A program made the position numbers and the translations under genes. A stretch of 64,000 bases of DNA from CAIKMD01 sp036501365 (GTDB taxonomy: Bacteria; Pseudomonadota; Alphaproteobacteria; ATCC43930; CGMCC-115725): positions 62,001 to 126,000 of the forward strand of contig DASYAL010000060.1 in NCBI GenBank assembly GCA_036501365.1, written 5' to 3'. The notes beneath the pieces were generated by a model. It saw only the letters and a list, made by a program, of their open reading frames with translations, made no database searches and was not told the origin of the DNA. Below are positions 17,989 through 26,205 of this stretch, piece by piece. The stretch's first letter is position 1. Each line of letters opens with the position of its first letter.

Positions 17989-18177
17989 ATGCCGAACGTT
18001 TTTGGGACGCCGGAGCATTGGCGCGATCGCGCGCAAGAAGCGCGGGCGATGGCCGACAACATCACAGACCCTGACGCCAAACGGGCAATGCTCGACATCG
18101 CAGAGAGCTACGAGAAGATCGCCGAGCGCGCCGAGCGCGCCGAGGCAAAAGAGGCGGGGGGTTCCGATGCATCCTGA
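17989..18177 (+). CDS. Small helical protein (WRxRA-like family), copy 2
   Basis: 62 aa, starting at MPNVFGTPEHWRDRAQEARAM with a GGGGG stretch about 6 nt upstream; an in-frame ATG 33 bp upstream is less likely. It has the motif FGTPEHWRDRAQEAR followed by a second helix KRAMLDIAESYEKIAERAERAEAKE, a pattern I recognise from many alphaproteobacterial hypothetical proteins. It is cytoplasmic, with no Cys, signal or membrane segment. It is a paralogue of the gene 155 bp upstream. Function unknown. The following 285 bp up to the CoA-transferase stop hold nothing I recognise. Confidence 0.65.
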   Translation: MPNVFGTPEHWRDRAQEARAMADNITDPDAKRAMLDIAESYEKIAERAERAEAKEAGGSDAS

Positions 18178-18462
18178 CAGGCGCCTCACGGACGACCACT
18201 AAGCTGCGGGCCGCGATGGCTGAATCGGCCGCCGAGAGGTTTCGCCGCAGCGCCGCGCGTTCGGATAAGCCCATGCCCGCGCCCTCCGCGCAGAGCCTGC
18301 ATTAATACAGGGATCGTTTCCGCAGAATCCAGGCCAAGTGCGTTTGCTATCTAATACCGAGGAAATGCCGCTGCGTCCCAAGAGGGTCGGGCCAGGTGGG
18401 GTTGCGGCGAACGCTCGCCCCGGCCGTCTCGTCACTGGCGGGTGTGCGCTACGGTTAGCGCG

Positions 18463-19647
18463 CTATATCACGCCGCGCGATCGCATCGCGTCGATGGCGG
18501 CTTTTTCATAGCCCAAGAGCTTCGACAGGATGTCGTCGGTGTGCTCACCATGATCAGGTGCGGGAAACCGTGCCGCCGGGCGTCCACCACTTGCCTCGAG
18601 CGACAGCGGCTGACCCAACAGCTCGAATGGGCCGAGCCGCGGATGATCGACCGGGATGCTCATCCCGAGCGATTTCATCTGCGCGTCTGTCATCGCTTCG
18701 TCGACCGAATAGACCGGTCCGCACGGGACGCCTGCGGCGTTGAGCCTCTCGATCAATTCCGAGCTCGGGATCGCCCGGGTCTTCTCGGCGAGGAGCGCGC
18801 AGAGCTTTTGTCGATGGGCCGAGCGCGCCTCGACGGTGCGGTACTCCGGATTCTGGAGAAGGTCGGATAGCTGCAAGACCTCGCACAAGGCTGCGAATTT
18901 CGGCTCTTCGGCGGCGGCGAGATTGACCTGACCATCGGCCGTGGGAAAGAGGCCGGTCGGCATCAGCGTGGGGTGATCGTTACCGGCTTGTCCCGGTACA
19001 TCGCCGGTGCGCAGCCAGCGCGCCACCTGGAAGTCCAGAACCGAGACCAGCGATTCGAGCAGTGAGGTGTGAACCCATTGCCCCTGGCCCGTCCGCTCAC
19101 GCTGATAGAGGGCGGTCAAGATCCCCTGGACGAGAACCATGCCGGCGCTGATATCGGCAATCGCTGCGCCGGCGCGCACCGGTCCTTGCCCGGCAAGGCC
19201 GGTGACCGACATGAGTCCCGACATGCCTTGGATGATCTGATCCACGGCAGGACGCTCGGCATAAGGACCGGCTTGCCCAAAGCCGGAAATGCTGCCGCAG
19301 ATGATGCGCGGATTTGCTTGCCGCAGCGTTTCGTAGTCGACGCCCAGGCGATGCTTGACGCTGGGACGGAAGCTTTCGAGGACGATGTCAGCACGCCGCG
19401 CGAGCTTTCCGAAGATCGACTTTCCTTCGGCCGTCTTCAAGTTCAGCGACAGGCTGCGCTTGTTGCGATGGAGATTTTGATAGTCGAAGCCGCGCCGATC
19501 GCCGCCCATGCTGTCGCTGACATCCGTTGGCGCCTCGATCTTGATGACCTGAGCGCCCCAATCGGCGAAGAAACGCGAAGCGACCGGCCCGGCCCGGTGC
19601 CGGGTCAGGTCAAGCAGCAAAAGATCGGTGAATGGCAACGGAGCCAT
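18463..19647 (-). CDS. Class III CoA-transferase (CaiB/BaiF family)
   Basis: Transfers CoA between carboxylic acids via an aspartyl-CoA intermediate; 394 aa from the ATG at 19647. A TTG seven codons upstream is possible and would overlap the preceding stop. N-terminal LLLLDLTRHRAGPVASRFFADWGAQVIKIE, HRNKRSLSLNLK and GFGQAGPYAERPAVDQ are family hallmarks. Asp165 in AAIADISAG aligns with the catalytic Asp of formyl-CoA transferase. It is the last gene of the cupin/HDO-Rieske operon, suggesting the oxidised product is handled as a CoA thioester. The actual acid is unknown. Confidence 0.88.
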   Translation of the reverse strand: MAPLPFTDLLLLDLTRHRAGPVASRFFADWGAQVIKIEAPTDVSDSMGGDRRGFDYQNLHRNKRSLSLNLKTAEGKSIFGKLARRADIVLESFRPSVKHRLGVDYETLRQANPRIICGSISGFGQAGPYAERPAVDQIIQGMSGLMSVTGLAGQGPVRAGAAIADISAGMVLVQGILTALYQRERTGQGQWVHTSLLESLVSVLDFQVARWLRTGDVPGQAGNDHPTLMPTGLFPTADGQVNLAAAEEPKFAALCEVLQLSDLLQNPEYRTVEARSAHRQKLCALLAEKTRAIPSSELIERLNAAGVPCGPVYSVDEAMTDAQMKSLGMSIPVDHPRLGPFELLGQPLSLEASGGRPAARFPAPDHGEHTDDILSKLLGYEKAAIDAMRSRGVI

Positions 19648-19664
19648 GTGTCTGAAAGCCGCCC

Positions 19665-20162
19665 TCAAATCGGAAACACGAGCGATTCCGGCACGACGCG
19701 CGAATCCACCACGCAGAGCCGCTCTTTGAACTTAAGCTCGCTTCCTTGGCGAAGAATGACATCGGCCGATCGGCCGCAGACGAGCAGCTTGCTCGGGTCG
19801 TCTCCCATGGCCTCGAAAAGGGCAAACGTCGCGCGCGCTTCGACGCCCTTTCCGTCGAGCCCGTCAAAGGTGAGCAAGCGCACGCCGCTCACGATGCGAC
19901 GTTGGAATCGGTGCCGATGCATCACGGTTTTCAGCAGCGCGGTCGCGCGGTCGCGCAGCATCGCCTGGCCCTCGCACAGAACGAAACACAGCTCCATGCC
20001 GCGCTCTACGTTCTCGCGCGTCGTGATGCGATAAAGCGGGCGGTCGTCGGCGAAAAAGCTCGGCCAGCGCCCGACGTCGCCGTCATCGAGCGCTTCCGCG
20101 TACGCCGTGTACAGCGCCGCGACGTCGGCCAGAAGCTCGCGGTGCTCCGTCTTACCATCCAT
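19665..20162 (-). CDS. Rieske-type aromatic-ring-hydroxylating dioxygenase, beta subunit
   Basis: Small structural subunit of a Rieske oxygenase, 165 aa, in the usual 160-190 range. The SnoaL-like fold shows LYTAYAEALDDGDVGRWPSFFADD, YRITTRENVERGMELCFVLCEGQAMLRDRATAL and a C-terminal KERLCVVDSRVVPESLVFPI, the standard beta-subunit ending. The start at 20162 has GAGA upstream; an in-frame extension of 19 residues is unlikely. It lies 79 bp downstream of the alpha-subunit gene and just before the CoA-transferase. Its presence indicates an alpha3beta3 type IA enzyme. Ferredoxin and reductase partners are not in the window and must be encoded elsewhere. Confidence 0.88.
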   Translation of the reverse strand: MDGKTEHRELLADVAALYTAYAEALDDGDVGRWPSFFADDRPLYRITTRENVERGMELCFVLCEGQAMLRDRATALLKTVMHRHRFQRRIVSGVRLLTFDGLDGKGVEARATFALFEAMGDDPSKLLVCGRSADVILRQGSELKFKERLCVVDSRVVPESLVFPI

Positions 20163-20241
20163 CGGTTCGCATTCTCTTTCGACGTTACAGCCAACGGGGC
20201 GAGACGGCGAGGCGGCCACAGTCTCTGGCCGCTACGGCCGG

Positions 20242-21453
20242 TCAAAGCTCCATGATGCCGCGATAATAATCATAGAACCCGCGGATCGCCGACTCCGTCA
20301 TCATGTGATCGGCGTCGCCCGATCCGTCGCCCGCCTCGAGGACCGAATTCGCTCCGCGCGACGCGGCGGCGCCGGCTTGCGCGCAGGCCAGCACTTCGTT
20401 GTCGTCGATGGTGATCAAGCCGGACGGACCAAGCAAATTCGCCTGCAACAGCCGTTTCCTTCTCAGCTCCGGCGTGTCGTCCGCATAGCCGAAAAAAGTC
20501 CAGGATTTGATGCAGGCGTTCGGGCCGGCGGGCCTCACATGCCGCATCGCGAGCAGGTTCAGTTGCTGAAGAATGATCAGGTTCGGCCAGATCGTCAGGA
20601 TGGCGCCGGTCCCGTGCTCGAATTCGCGCTGGTAGGCGATGATGCGTTTATCTTCGAGATCGAATTCCGGCGTGACGGCTTCGTCGGCAGCGGCCGCGAC
20701 CGGCCGGAAGCTCGCGGTTGACACGAGAACGCTGCTCCGTCCCCGCGGACTCACCTTTACCTCGGTCGATTGGTCGCTGCGCCAGATGCCGAATCTCACG
20801 AAAAAGGCATGCAGCAAGGCCGCGTGGATCGTGTCCTTGAGGTTTTCGACTTGCAGCTTCCAATTCGCCTCGACGCGGTGCCGCATCGTGCCGATGACCT
20901 GCAGCGGCCGGCCGTCGCAGACGCGGTCGAAATACGACAGGATGGTCGGGCCGAGATAATCCTCGAGCGGCTCGACGTCGTTCGCATGGCTCGCGAAAAT
21001 CACGCCGTTACGCTCGGCGACCGCGAGCTGCTGCAATCCGTGGTGCGCGGGATCGAAGCACTCGGACATTCCACCCTTTCCGCCGATGCCCCGGCGAAAC
21101 GGTACGCCCTTGAGTGCTCCCGCCAGATCGAATGTCCACTGATGATAGGGGCACGTGAATGCGGTGGCATTGCCGCGCGCCGCGAGGCAGAACTGAGAGC
21201 CGCGGTGGGTGCAGCGATTGACGAAGACGCGGATGCGGCTGTCGTGATCGCGGACCACCACGACCGGAGTCTCTCCGACATAGGTCCGAAGAAAATCACC
21301 CGGTCGCGGAACTTCGCTGGTCAGACCGACATAGTTCCACGAGCGCCCGCCGAAAATACGCTCTTGTTCGAGAGCATAGTTTGCCGCGTCGGTGTAGACC
21401 CAAGCCGGAACCCGACGCGATCCTTCGACCGGCCAAGGGAGCGTCGATGGCAT
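20242..21453 (-). CDS. Rieske-type aromatic-ring-hydroxylating dioxygenase, alpha subunit
   Basis: Catalytic subunit of a Rieske non-heme iron oxygenase, 403 aa from the ATG at 21453; an upstream in-frame extension runs antisense-like through the preceding gene. The Rieske cluster ligands are Cys81/His83 (CTHRG) and Cys101/His104 (CPYHQW). The mononuclear iron site shows bridging Asp207, His210 and His215 (DTIHAALLH), the same spacing as Asp205-His208-His213 in naphthalene dioxygenase. It is 13 bp downstream of the cupin/HDO gene, so co-transcribed. Substrate unknown: absence of a catabolic neighbourhood and the CoA-transferase leave both aromatic acid degradation and a biosynthetic tailoring role open. 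Confidence 0.9.
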   Translation of the reverse strand: MPSTLPWPVEGSRRVPAWVYTDAANYALEQERIFGGRSWNYVGLTSEVPRPGDFLRTYVGETPVVVVRDHDSRIRVFVNRCTHRGSQFCLAARGNATAFTCPYHQWTFDLAGALKGVPFRRGIGGKGGMSECFDPAHHGLQQLAVAERNGVIFASHANDVEPLEDYLGPTILSYFDRVCDGRPLQVIGTMRHRVEANWKLQVENLKDTIHAALLHAFFVRFGIWRSDQSTEVKVSPRGRSSVLVSTASFRPVAAAADEAVTPEFDLEDKRIIAYQREFEHGTGAILTIWPNLIILQQLNLLAMRHVRPAGPNACIKSWTFFGYADDTPELRRKRLLQANLLGPSGLITIDDNEVLACAQAGAAASRGANSVLEAGDGSGDADHMMTESAIRGFYDYYRGIMEL

Positions 21454-21466
21454 CGCCGGCGGAAGC

Positions 21467-22714
21467 CTATTCCGCCGCGGTGCCCTGTCTTTCGGCGGCG
21501 TAGGTGATCGGCTCTTCCTCGCCTTCCTCGTGCAGGACGCCGCCCTTGGCGACGAGCTCGCCAGAAGCCGCGACGCGCTCGACCACGATCGGCTCATCCT
21601 GGCGCGATTGTGGTTCGCTGTTATCGAGCTGGCCCGTCGTGTGAACGACGAGATCGGCGACCCGTCCCATCACCGCCATGAGCATCGCCCAACCCTGCCG
21701 TTGAATTTCGAAAAGGCGCGGCCAATCGGCGGAAGTGACCTTCCGCAGGAAGTCGTATCCCATTTCGACATGCTGCTCGTCGGCGCGCTTGTGATTGTCG
21801 AAGTGGTTTTTCGCATCGGTCTCCATGGCCGGCTGCACATGCTTGTAGAAAAACAGCGCCGACGCTTCGACCACGAGATGGACGAGAACGACTTTTTCGA
21901 GATCGCTCAGAACCCCTATCTTCGACGGGAACCAAGAGCAGACGCCTTCGAGAATTGGATCGAAAACCGGCTGCAGATCCGACCGGCTCTTGGCGAGGTC
22001 CCGGTTGTGCCCAAGCTCTTCGACCAAATGAAGCCAAGCCAGTTCCTCGAACTGCGGATTTTGCAGGGTTACGACGCGGTTCAAAACCATCCTCTGGAAA
22101 TGATTCGACCACACTTGGAAACAGTCGAGAAATCTCCGCCGCGCCAGCGGATTCTTTAAGAGCCCATTCCGGACAAGCACAAAAAGCCGATGCTTATCGA
22201 AACGCTCCATATATTCTTCGTTCTTCTTGAAGAGCTGCTCGACTTGGCTTTCCGCGATTCCCGTCGATTGCTCGCCGGCCAAGAATGTCGCCCACGGGTC
22301 TTCGATGTCCTCGTAAAGACCGCGCGAATCGAATTGTATCGATAGGCCCCAAAAGCCGTTGGGCGGCAACCCGATGAACCCGTGCGGCCGGCGCTGGGGC
22401 ACGAGGAGCGCGTCGCCTGCGTTCATCACCACATGCTTATCGCCGGTCGTCCGCGCGCTACCTTCGACAATAAGGATCATGGAAGGCACGGGGTGCACAT
22501 GCGGGGTGAGCTCTTCGCCCGCTTCCAGGCGCACCCAGGCCATCGATATCCGATTATCCTTGGGCAGAAAACTGGCGAGGTTACTATTTTTCGTAAAGTC
22601 CTTTACGTGCCCCAGCCAATGCTCGACGCCATCGACAAGGATTGTCCGCATGGAAGGCACGTCATCGCGGCGAACCAACTCAACGCAACGCTCTTCTGCC
22701 AACAATTTCAACAA
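21467..22714 (-). CDS. Cupin / heme-oxygenase-like (HDO) fusion protein
   Basis: 415 aa, starting at a TTG (22714) with a strong GGGGGAGG 5 nt upstream. The N-terminal cupin (about 25-130) carries His72, His74 (TPHVHP) and His111 (RRPHGF); the usual Glu between the second and third ligand is missing, so metal binding may be three-His. The C-terminal helical domain (about 165-365) resembles TENA/PqqC/heme-oxygenase-like di-iron oxidases, with EELAWLHLVEELGH (Glu223, Glu224, Glu233, His236), VVEASALFFYKH and HKRADEQHVEMGY (Asp312, His315) as possible metal ligands. An acidic tail follows. The domain combination is unfamiliar to me. First gene of the island operon. Chemistry not predictable; an oxygen-dependent step alongside the Rieske oxygenase is an inference. 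Confidence 0.65.
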   Translation of the reverse strand: MLKLLAEERCVELVRRDDVPSMRTILVDGVEHWLGHVKDFTKNSNLASFLPKDNRISMAWVRLEAGEELTPHVHPVPSMILIVEGSARTTGDKHVVMNAGDALLVPQRRPHGFIGLPPNGFWGLSIQFDSRGLYEDIEDPWATFLAGEQSTGIAESQVEQLFKKNEEYMERFDKHRLFVLVRNGLLKNPLARRRFLDCFQVWSNHFQRMVLNRVVTLQNPQFEELAWLHLVEELGHNRDLAKSRSDLQPVFDPILEGVCSWFPSKIGVLSDLEKVVLVHLVVEASALFFYKHVQPAMETDAKNHFDNHKRADEQHVEMGYDFLRKVTSADWPRLFEIQRQGWAMLMAVMGRVADLVVHTTGQLDNSEPQSRQDEPIVVERVAASGELVAKGGVLHEEGEEEPITYAAERQGTAAE

Positions 22715-22757
22715 TTTCGCCTCCCCCGACCAAGTAATCGCCCCCCACTGAAAAGTA

Positions 22758-22775
22758 GAATGACCCTATTCATTC
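22758..22775. promoter_or_regulatory. Operator-like inverted repeat upstream of the cupin/HDO operon
   Basis: Perfect inverted repeat GAATGA-CCCTAT-TCATTC, 44 bp upstream of the TTG start. A TTGACG box (22781-22786, minus strand) lies just upstream of it, so a bound regulator would cover the promoter. No convincing -10 box is seen, and no regulator gene is next to the operon. Confidence 0.35.
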
Positions 22776-22983
22776 GGAGGCGTCAAGCTATTGTTAATTG
22801 TTCTCATCAGCACTCAGCTATGCGATGACCGAATGCGGCGCCATTACAGTTGAGGAATATTGCGGCGACCTAACAGGGCAGAGAAATCGAAGCGAGCACG
22901 CGCTCTCGGCGCCGCCCGACGCCGCCAATCGATCTTATACAACGATTAGAAAATGCGGCCTCGAAGAGGTCGCAGCGCGACGA

Positions 22984-23076
22984 CGGCAGCGTCTATTCGC
23001 GCAGGTCCTCGAAGAACTCCTTCACCTTGGCGAAGAAGCCCTCGCTTTCGGGATGGGTGCGGTTCGCGTCGCCCGC
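22984..23076 (-). repeat. 93-bp direct repeat, right copy (dnaJ 3' end)
   Basis: Forms the 3' end of intact dnaJ and is 95.7% identical (89 of 93) to 17277-17369. If an element integrated into the dnaJ 3' end and restored the frame, this copy came with the element and the left copy is the displaced original. Confidence 0.93.
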
Positions 23077-24114
23077 GTTCGCGAATTCGCGCAGCAATTC
23101 CTGCTGGCGCTTGGTGAGATGCACCGGCGTCTCGACGCTGACCTGCGCGAACATATCGCCGCGCGCGGTCGAGCGCAGCACCGACATGCCTTTGCCGCGC
23201 AGGCGGAACTGATGGCCGCTCTGAGTGCCGGGCGGGATCGTCACCTTGGCGCGCGAGCCATCGATCGTCGGCACTTCGACGGTGCCGCCGAGCGCCGCCA
23301 CCGGCATGGCGATCGGGACGCGGCAATGGATGTTGGCGCCGTCGCGCTGGAAGAGCGGATGCGCCTTCAGCGCGAGGAAGATGTAGAGATCGCCATTGCC
23401 GCCGCCGCGCAGGCCGGCCTCGCCTTCGCCGGCTAGGCGGATGCGCGTGCCGTCCTCGACGCCCGGCGGAATGGTGACGGCGAGCATCTTCTCCTTGCGC
23501 ACCCGTCCCTGGCCGGCGCAGCTGCGGCACGGCTTTTCGATCACCTTGCCGGCGCCGTGGCAGGCGGGGCAGGTACGCTCCATGGTGAAGAAGCCCTGCT
23601 GTGTCCTGACGCGGCCGATGCCGCGGCAGGTCGGGCAATTGACCGGCTTCGATCCGGGCTCGGCGCCGTTGCCCTGGCAAGTGTCGCAGGTGGCAAGCGT
23701 CGGCACGCGGATCTGGGTCTCGCGGCCTTTGAACGCCTCTTCGAGGGTGATCTCGAGATTGTAGCGCAGGTCGCTGCCGCGATTGCCGCCGCCGGTGCCG
23801 CGGCCACCGCCCATCATCGAGCCGAACATTTCCTCGAAGATGTCGGCGAAGCCGCCGGCGCCGACGCCGAAATCGCCGCGGCCGTTCTGCTCGAAAGCGG
23901 CGTGGCCGAAGCGGTCGTAAGCGGCGCGCTTTTGGTCGTCCTTCAGGACGTCGTAAGCCTCGTTGATGTCCTTGAAGCGCTGCTCGGCCTGCTTGTCGCC
24001 CGGGTTGCGGTCCGGATGGCACTGCATCGCGAGCTTGCGGAACGCCTTCTTGATGTCGTCGCCCGCGGCCTCGCGCCTCACGCCCAACAACTCATAGAAG
24101 TCCTGTTTCGCCAT
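22993..24114 (-). CDS. dnaJ: Chaperone protein DnaJ (Hsp40)
   Basis: Co-chaperone that delivers clients to DnaK and stimulates its ATPase; 373 aa. The J domain has the HPD motif at residues 33-35. A Gly/Phe-rich linker (GRGDFGVGAGGFADIFEEMFG) follows. Four CxxCxGxG zinc-finger repeats read CDTCQGNG, CPTCRGIG, CPACHGAG and CRSCAGQG. The start is MAKQDFYELLGV; an in-frame ATG 36 bp upstream precedes the J domain and is unlikely. It is downstream of dnaK with a strong hairpin between. Its last 84 coding bases lie in the direct repeat that brackets the accessory segment, so its 3' end may be of foreign origin although the protein is intact. Confidence 0.97.
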   Translation of the reverse strand: MAKQDFYELLGVRREAAGDDIKKAFRKLAMQCHPDRNPGDKQAEQRFKDINEAYDVLKDDQKRAAYDRFGHAAFEQNGRGDFGVGAGGFADIFEEMFGSMMGGGRGTGGGNRGSDLRYNLEITLEEAFKGRETQIRVPTLATCDTCQGNGAEPGSKPVNCPTCRGIGRVRTQQGFFTMERTCPACHGAGKVIEKPCRSCAGQGRVRKEKMLAVTIPPGVEDGTRIRLAGEGEAGLRGGGNGDLYIFLALKAHPLFQRDGANIHCRVPIAMPVAALGGTVEVPTIDGSRAKVTIPPGTQSGHQFRLRGKGMSVLRSTARGDMFAQVSVETPVHLTKRQQELLREFANAGDANRTHPESEGFFAKVKEFFEDLRE

Positions 24115-24151
24115 CGTACTTACCCAACATCCCCCGAAACCGAACGACAAA

Positions 24152-24173
24152 CCGCCCCGGCATGCCGGGGCGG
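24152..24173 (-). terminator. Perfect palindrome hairpin between dnaK and dnaJ
   Basis: A 22-bp perfect GC-rich palindrome (24152-24173) in the 82-bp dnaK-dnaJ gap is followed on the minus strand by TTTG. It may act as a partial terminator or mRNA stabiliser that lowers dnaJ relative to dnaK. The short T-run makes full termination unlikely. Confidence 0.5.
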
Positions 24174-24196
24174 CTGTTCGTCACCTGCGCGGCGGG

Positions 24197-26134
24197 TCAA
24201 CCCGCGCCGCGCTTCTTGTTCTCGTCGACCTCTTCGAAATCGGCATCGACCACTTTCTCGTCGCCGCCGCCCGCCGCACCGCCGTCTTGCGGGCCGGCAT
24301 CGGCTTGCGGTCCCGGCTCGGCCTGCGGACCTTGGGTCTTGTACATCGCCTCGCCGATCTTCATCGCAGCTTGCGCCAAGGCTTCGGTCTTCGACCGGAT
24401 CTCGCCGACGTCTTCGCCGCCCGTGACCCCCTTCAGGGCAGCGATCGCCTGCTCCACCGTTTGCCGCTCGCCCGCCGGCACCTTGTCGCCGGCCTCTTTC
24501 AGCGTGCGCTCGGTGGTGTGGATGAGGCCTTCGGCTTGGTTCCGGGCTTCGACCAACTCGCGCCGTTTCTTGTCGTCTTCGGCATGCGATTCGGCGTCTT
24601 TCACCATCTTGTCGATGTCGGACTGCGAGAGGCCGCCCGAAGCCTGGATGCGGATCTGCTGCTCTTTGCCGGTCGCCCTGTCCTTCGCCTGGACCGAGAC
24701 GATACCGTTGGCGTCGATGTCGAAATTGACCTCGATCTGCGGCATGCCGCGCGGCGCCGGCGGAATGCCGACGAGATCGAACTGGCCGAGCAGCTTGTTG
24801 TCCGCCGCCATCTCGCGCTCGCCCTGGAAGACGCGGATGGTCACCGCGGTCTGGTTGTCCTCGGCGGTCGAGAAGGTCTGGCCTTTCTTGGTCGGGATCG
24901 TCGTGTTGCGATCGATGAGGCGCGTGAAGACGCCGCCCAGCGTCTCGATGCCGAGCGACAGCGGCGTCACATCCAAGAGCAGGACGTCTTTCACCTCGCC
25001 CTTCAGCACGCCGGCCTGGATCGCGGCGCCGACCGCGACCACCTCGTCCGGATTGACCGAGCGGTTCGGCTCCTTGCCGAAGAACTGCTTCACCGCCTCG
25101 ATCACCTTGGGCATGCGCGTCATGCCGCCGACGAGGATGACCTCGTTGATCTCGGAGGCCTTGAGCCCCGCATCCTTCAGCGCATTGCGGCACGGATCGA
25201 TGGTCTTCTGGATGAGATCGTCGACCAGCGCCTCGAGCTTGGCGCGCGTCAGCTTGATGTTGAGGTGCTTCGGCCCGTTCTGATCGGCGGTGATGAAGGG
25301 CAGGTTGACCTCGGTCTGCATCGACGAGGAGAGCTCGATCTTCGCCTTCTCCGCCGCCTCTTTAAGACGCTGTAGCGCGAGCTTGTCGTTGCGGAGATCG
25401 ATGCCCTGCTCTTTCTTGAACTCGTCGGCGAGATAGTCGATCACGCGCTTGTCGAAATCCTCGCCGCCGAGAAAGGTGTCGCCGTTGGTCGATTTGACCT
25501 CGAATACGCCGTCGCCGATCTCGAGCACCGAAATGTCGAAAGTGCCGCCGCCGAGGTCATAGACCGCGATCGTGCCGTTCTTCTTCTGCTCGAGGCCGTA
25601 AGCGAGCGCGGCCGCCGTCGGCTCGTTGATGATGCGCAGCACTTCGAGGCCGGCGATCTTGCCGGCATCCTTGGTCGCCTGGCGCTGGCTGTCGTTGAAA
25701 TAGGCGGGGACGGTGATGACGGCCTCGGTGACCGTCTCGCCGAGATAGGCCTCGGCGGTCTCTTTCATCTTCTGCAGGACGAAGGCGCTGATCTGCGAGG
25801 GCGCGAATTTCTTGCCGCGGCTCTCGACCCAGGCATCGCCATTGTCGCCGCCGACGATCTTGAACGGCACAAGTTCCGATTCCTTGGCGACCATCGGGTC
25901 GCTCATGCGCCGGCCGATGAGGCGCTTGACGCCGTAGAAGGTGTTGTCCGGATTGGTGACCGCCTGGCGCTTGGCCGCCTGGCCGACGAGACGCTCGCCG
26001 CTCTCGGTGAAGGCGACCATCGACGGCGTCGTCCGCGCGCCCTCGCTGTTCTCGATCACCTTGGCGGCCTTGCCTTCCATCACGGCGACGCAGGAATTGG
26101 TCGTGCCGAGATCGATGCCGATGACTTTTGCCAT
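24197..26134 (-). CDS. dnaK: Chaperone protein DnaK (Hsp70)
   Basis: Hsp70 ATPase that folds and refolds client proteins with DnaJ and GrpE; 645 aa, normal size. The N-terminus is MAKVIGIDLGTTNSCVAVMEG. Phosphate-binding signatures are VYDLGGGTFDISVLEIG and VILVGGMTRMPKVIEAV. The linker is DVLLLDVTPLSLGIETLGG. The C-terminal tail is Gly/Gln-rich and ends in the disordered stretch DADFEEVDENKKRGAG. Ribosome binding site AGGGG lies about 10 nt upstream. A GC-rich hairpin is present in its leader. No CIRCE element is seen upstream although hrcA is encoded nearby. Confidence 0.98.
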   Translation of the reverse strand: MAKVIGIDLGTTNSCVAVMEGKAAKVIENSEGARTTPSMVAFTESGERLVGQAAKRQAVTNPDNTFYGVKRLIGRRMSDPMVAKESELVPFKIVGGDNGDAWVESRGKKFAPSQISAFVLQKMKETAEAYLGETVTEAVITVPAYFNDSQRQATKDAGKIAGLEVLRIINEPTAAALAYGLEQKKNGTIAVYDLGGGTFDISVLEIGDGVFEVKSTNGDTFLGGEDFDKRVIDYLADEFKKEQGIDLRNDKLALQRLKEAAEKAKIELSSSMQTEVNLPFITADQNGPKHLNIKLTRAKLEALVDDLIQKTIDPCRNALKDAGLKASEINEVILVGGMTRMPKVIEAVKQFFGKEPNRSVNPDEVVAVGAAIQAGVLKGEVKDVLLLDVTPLSLGIETLGGVFTRLIDRNTTIPTKKGQTFSTAEDNQTAVTIRVFQGEREMAADNKLLGQFDLVGIPPAPRGMPQIEVNFDIDANGIVSVQAKDRATGKEQQIRIQASGGLSQSDIDKMVKDAESHAEDDKKRRELVEARNQAEGLIHTTERTLKEAGDKVPAGERQTVEQAIAALKGVTGGEDVGEIRSKTEALAQAAMKIGEAMYKTQGPQAEPGPQADAGPQDGGAAGGGDEKVVDADFEEVDENKKRGAG

Positions 26135-26205
26135 TCTCTAAAACCCCTTGTTGCGGCTGGGTCCCGCAGCCCTCAAGGCACTGCGGCATCCCCCGCGGAT
26201 TGGTT

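Larger units (their letters stand above)
17370..22983. mobile_element. Putative genomic island bracketed by dnaJ 3'-end repeats
   Basis: A 5.6-kb segment between two direct repeats of the dnaJ 3' end. Outer neighbours (MFS gene; dnaJ-dnaK) fit a contiguous ancestral order once it is removed. Contents: two small helical proteins on the plus strand, then a four-gene minus-strand operon (cupin/HDO fusion, Rieske alpha and beta, CoA-transferase). Parts such as 17420-17620 and 22715-22960 are visibly less GC-rich than the core genome. No integrase, transposase or tRNA is visible, so the element is either a relic, mobilised in trans, or acquired by homologous recombination in dnaJ. The non-coding left part 17370-17636 shows no other recognisable feature. 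Confidence 0.6.

Noticed and set aside
17370..22983. Integrase, transposase or tRNA attachment site for the island
   Set aside because: No such gene or tRNA-like sequence was found; the bracketing repeats are dnaJ coding sequence.
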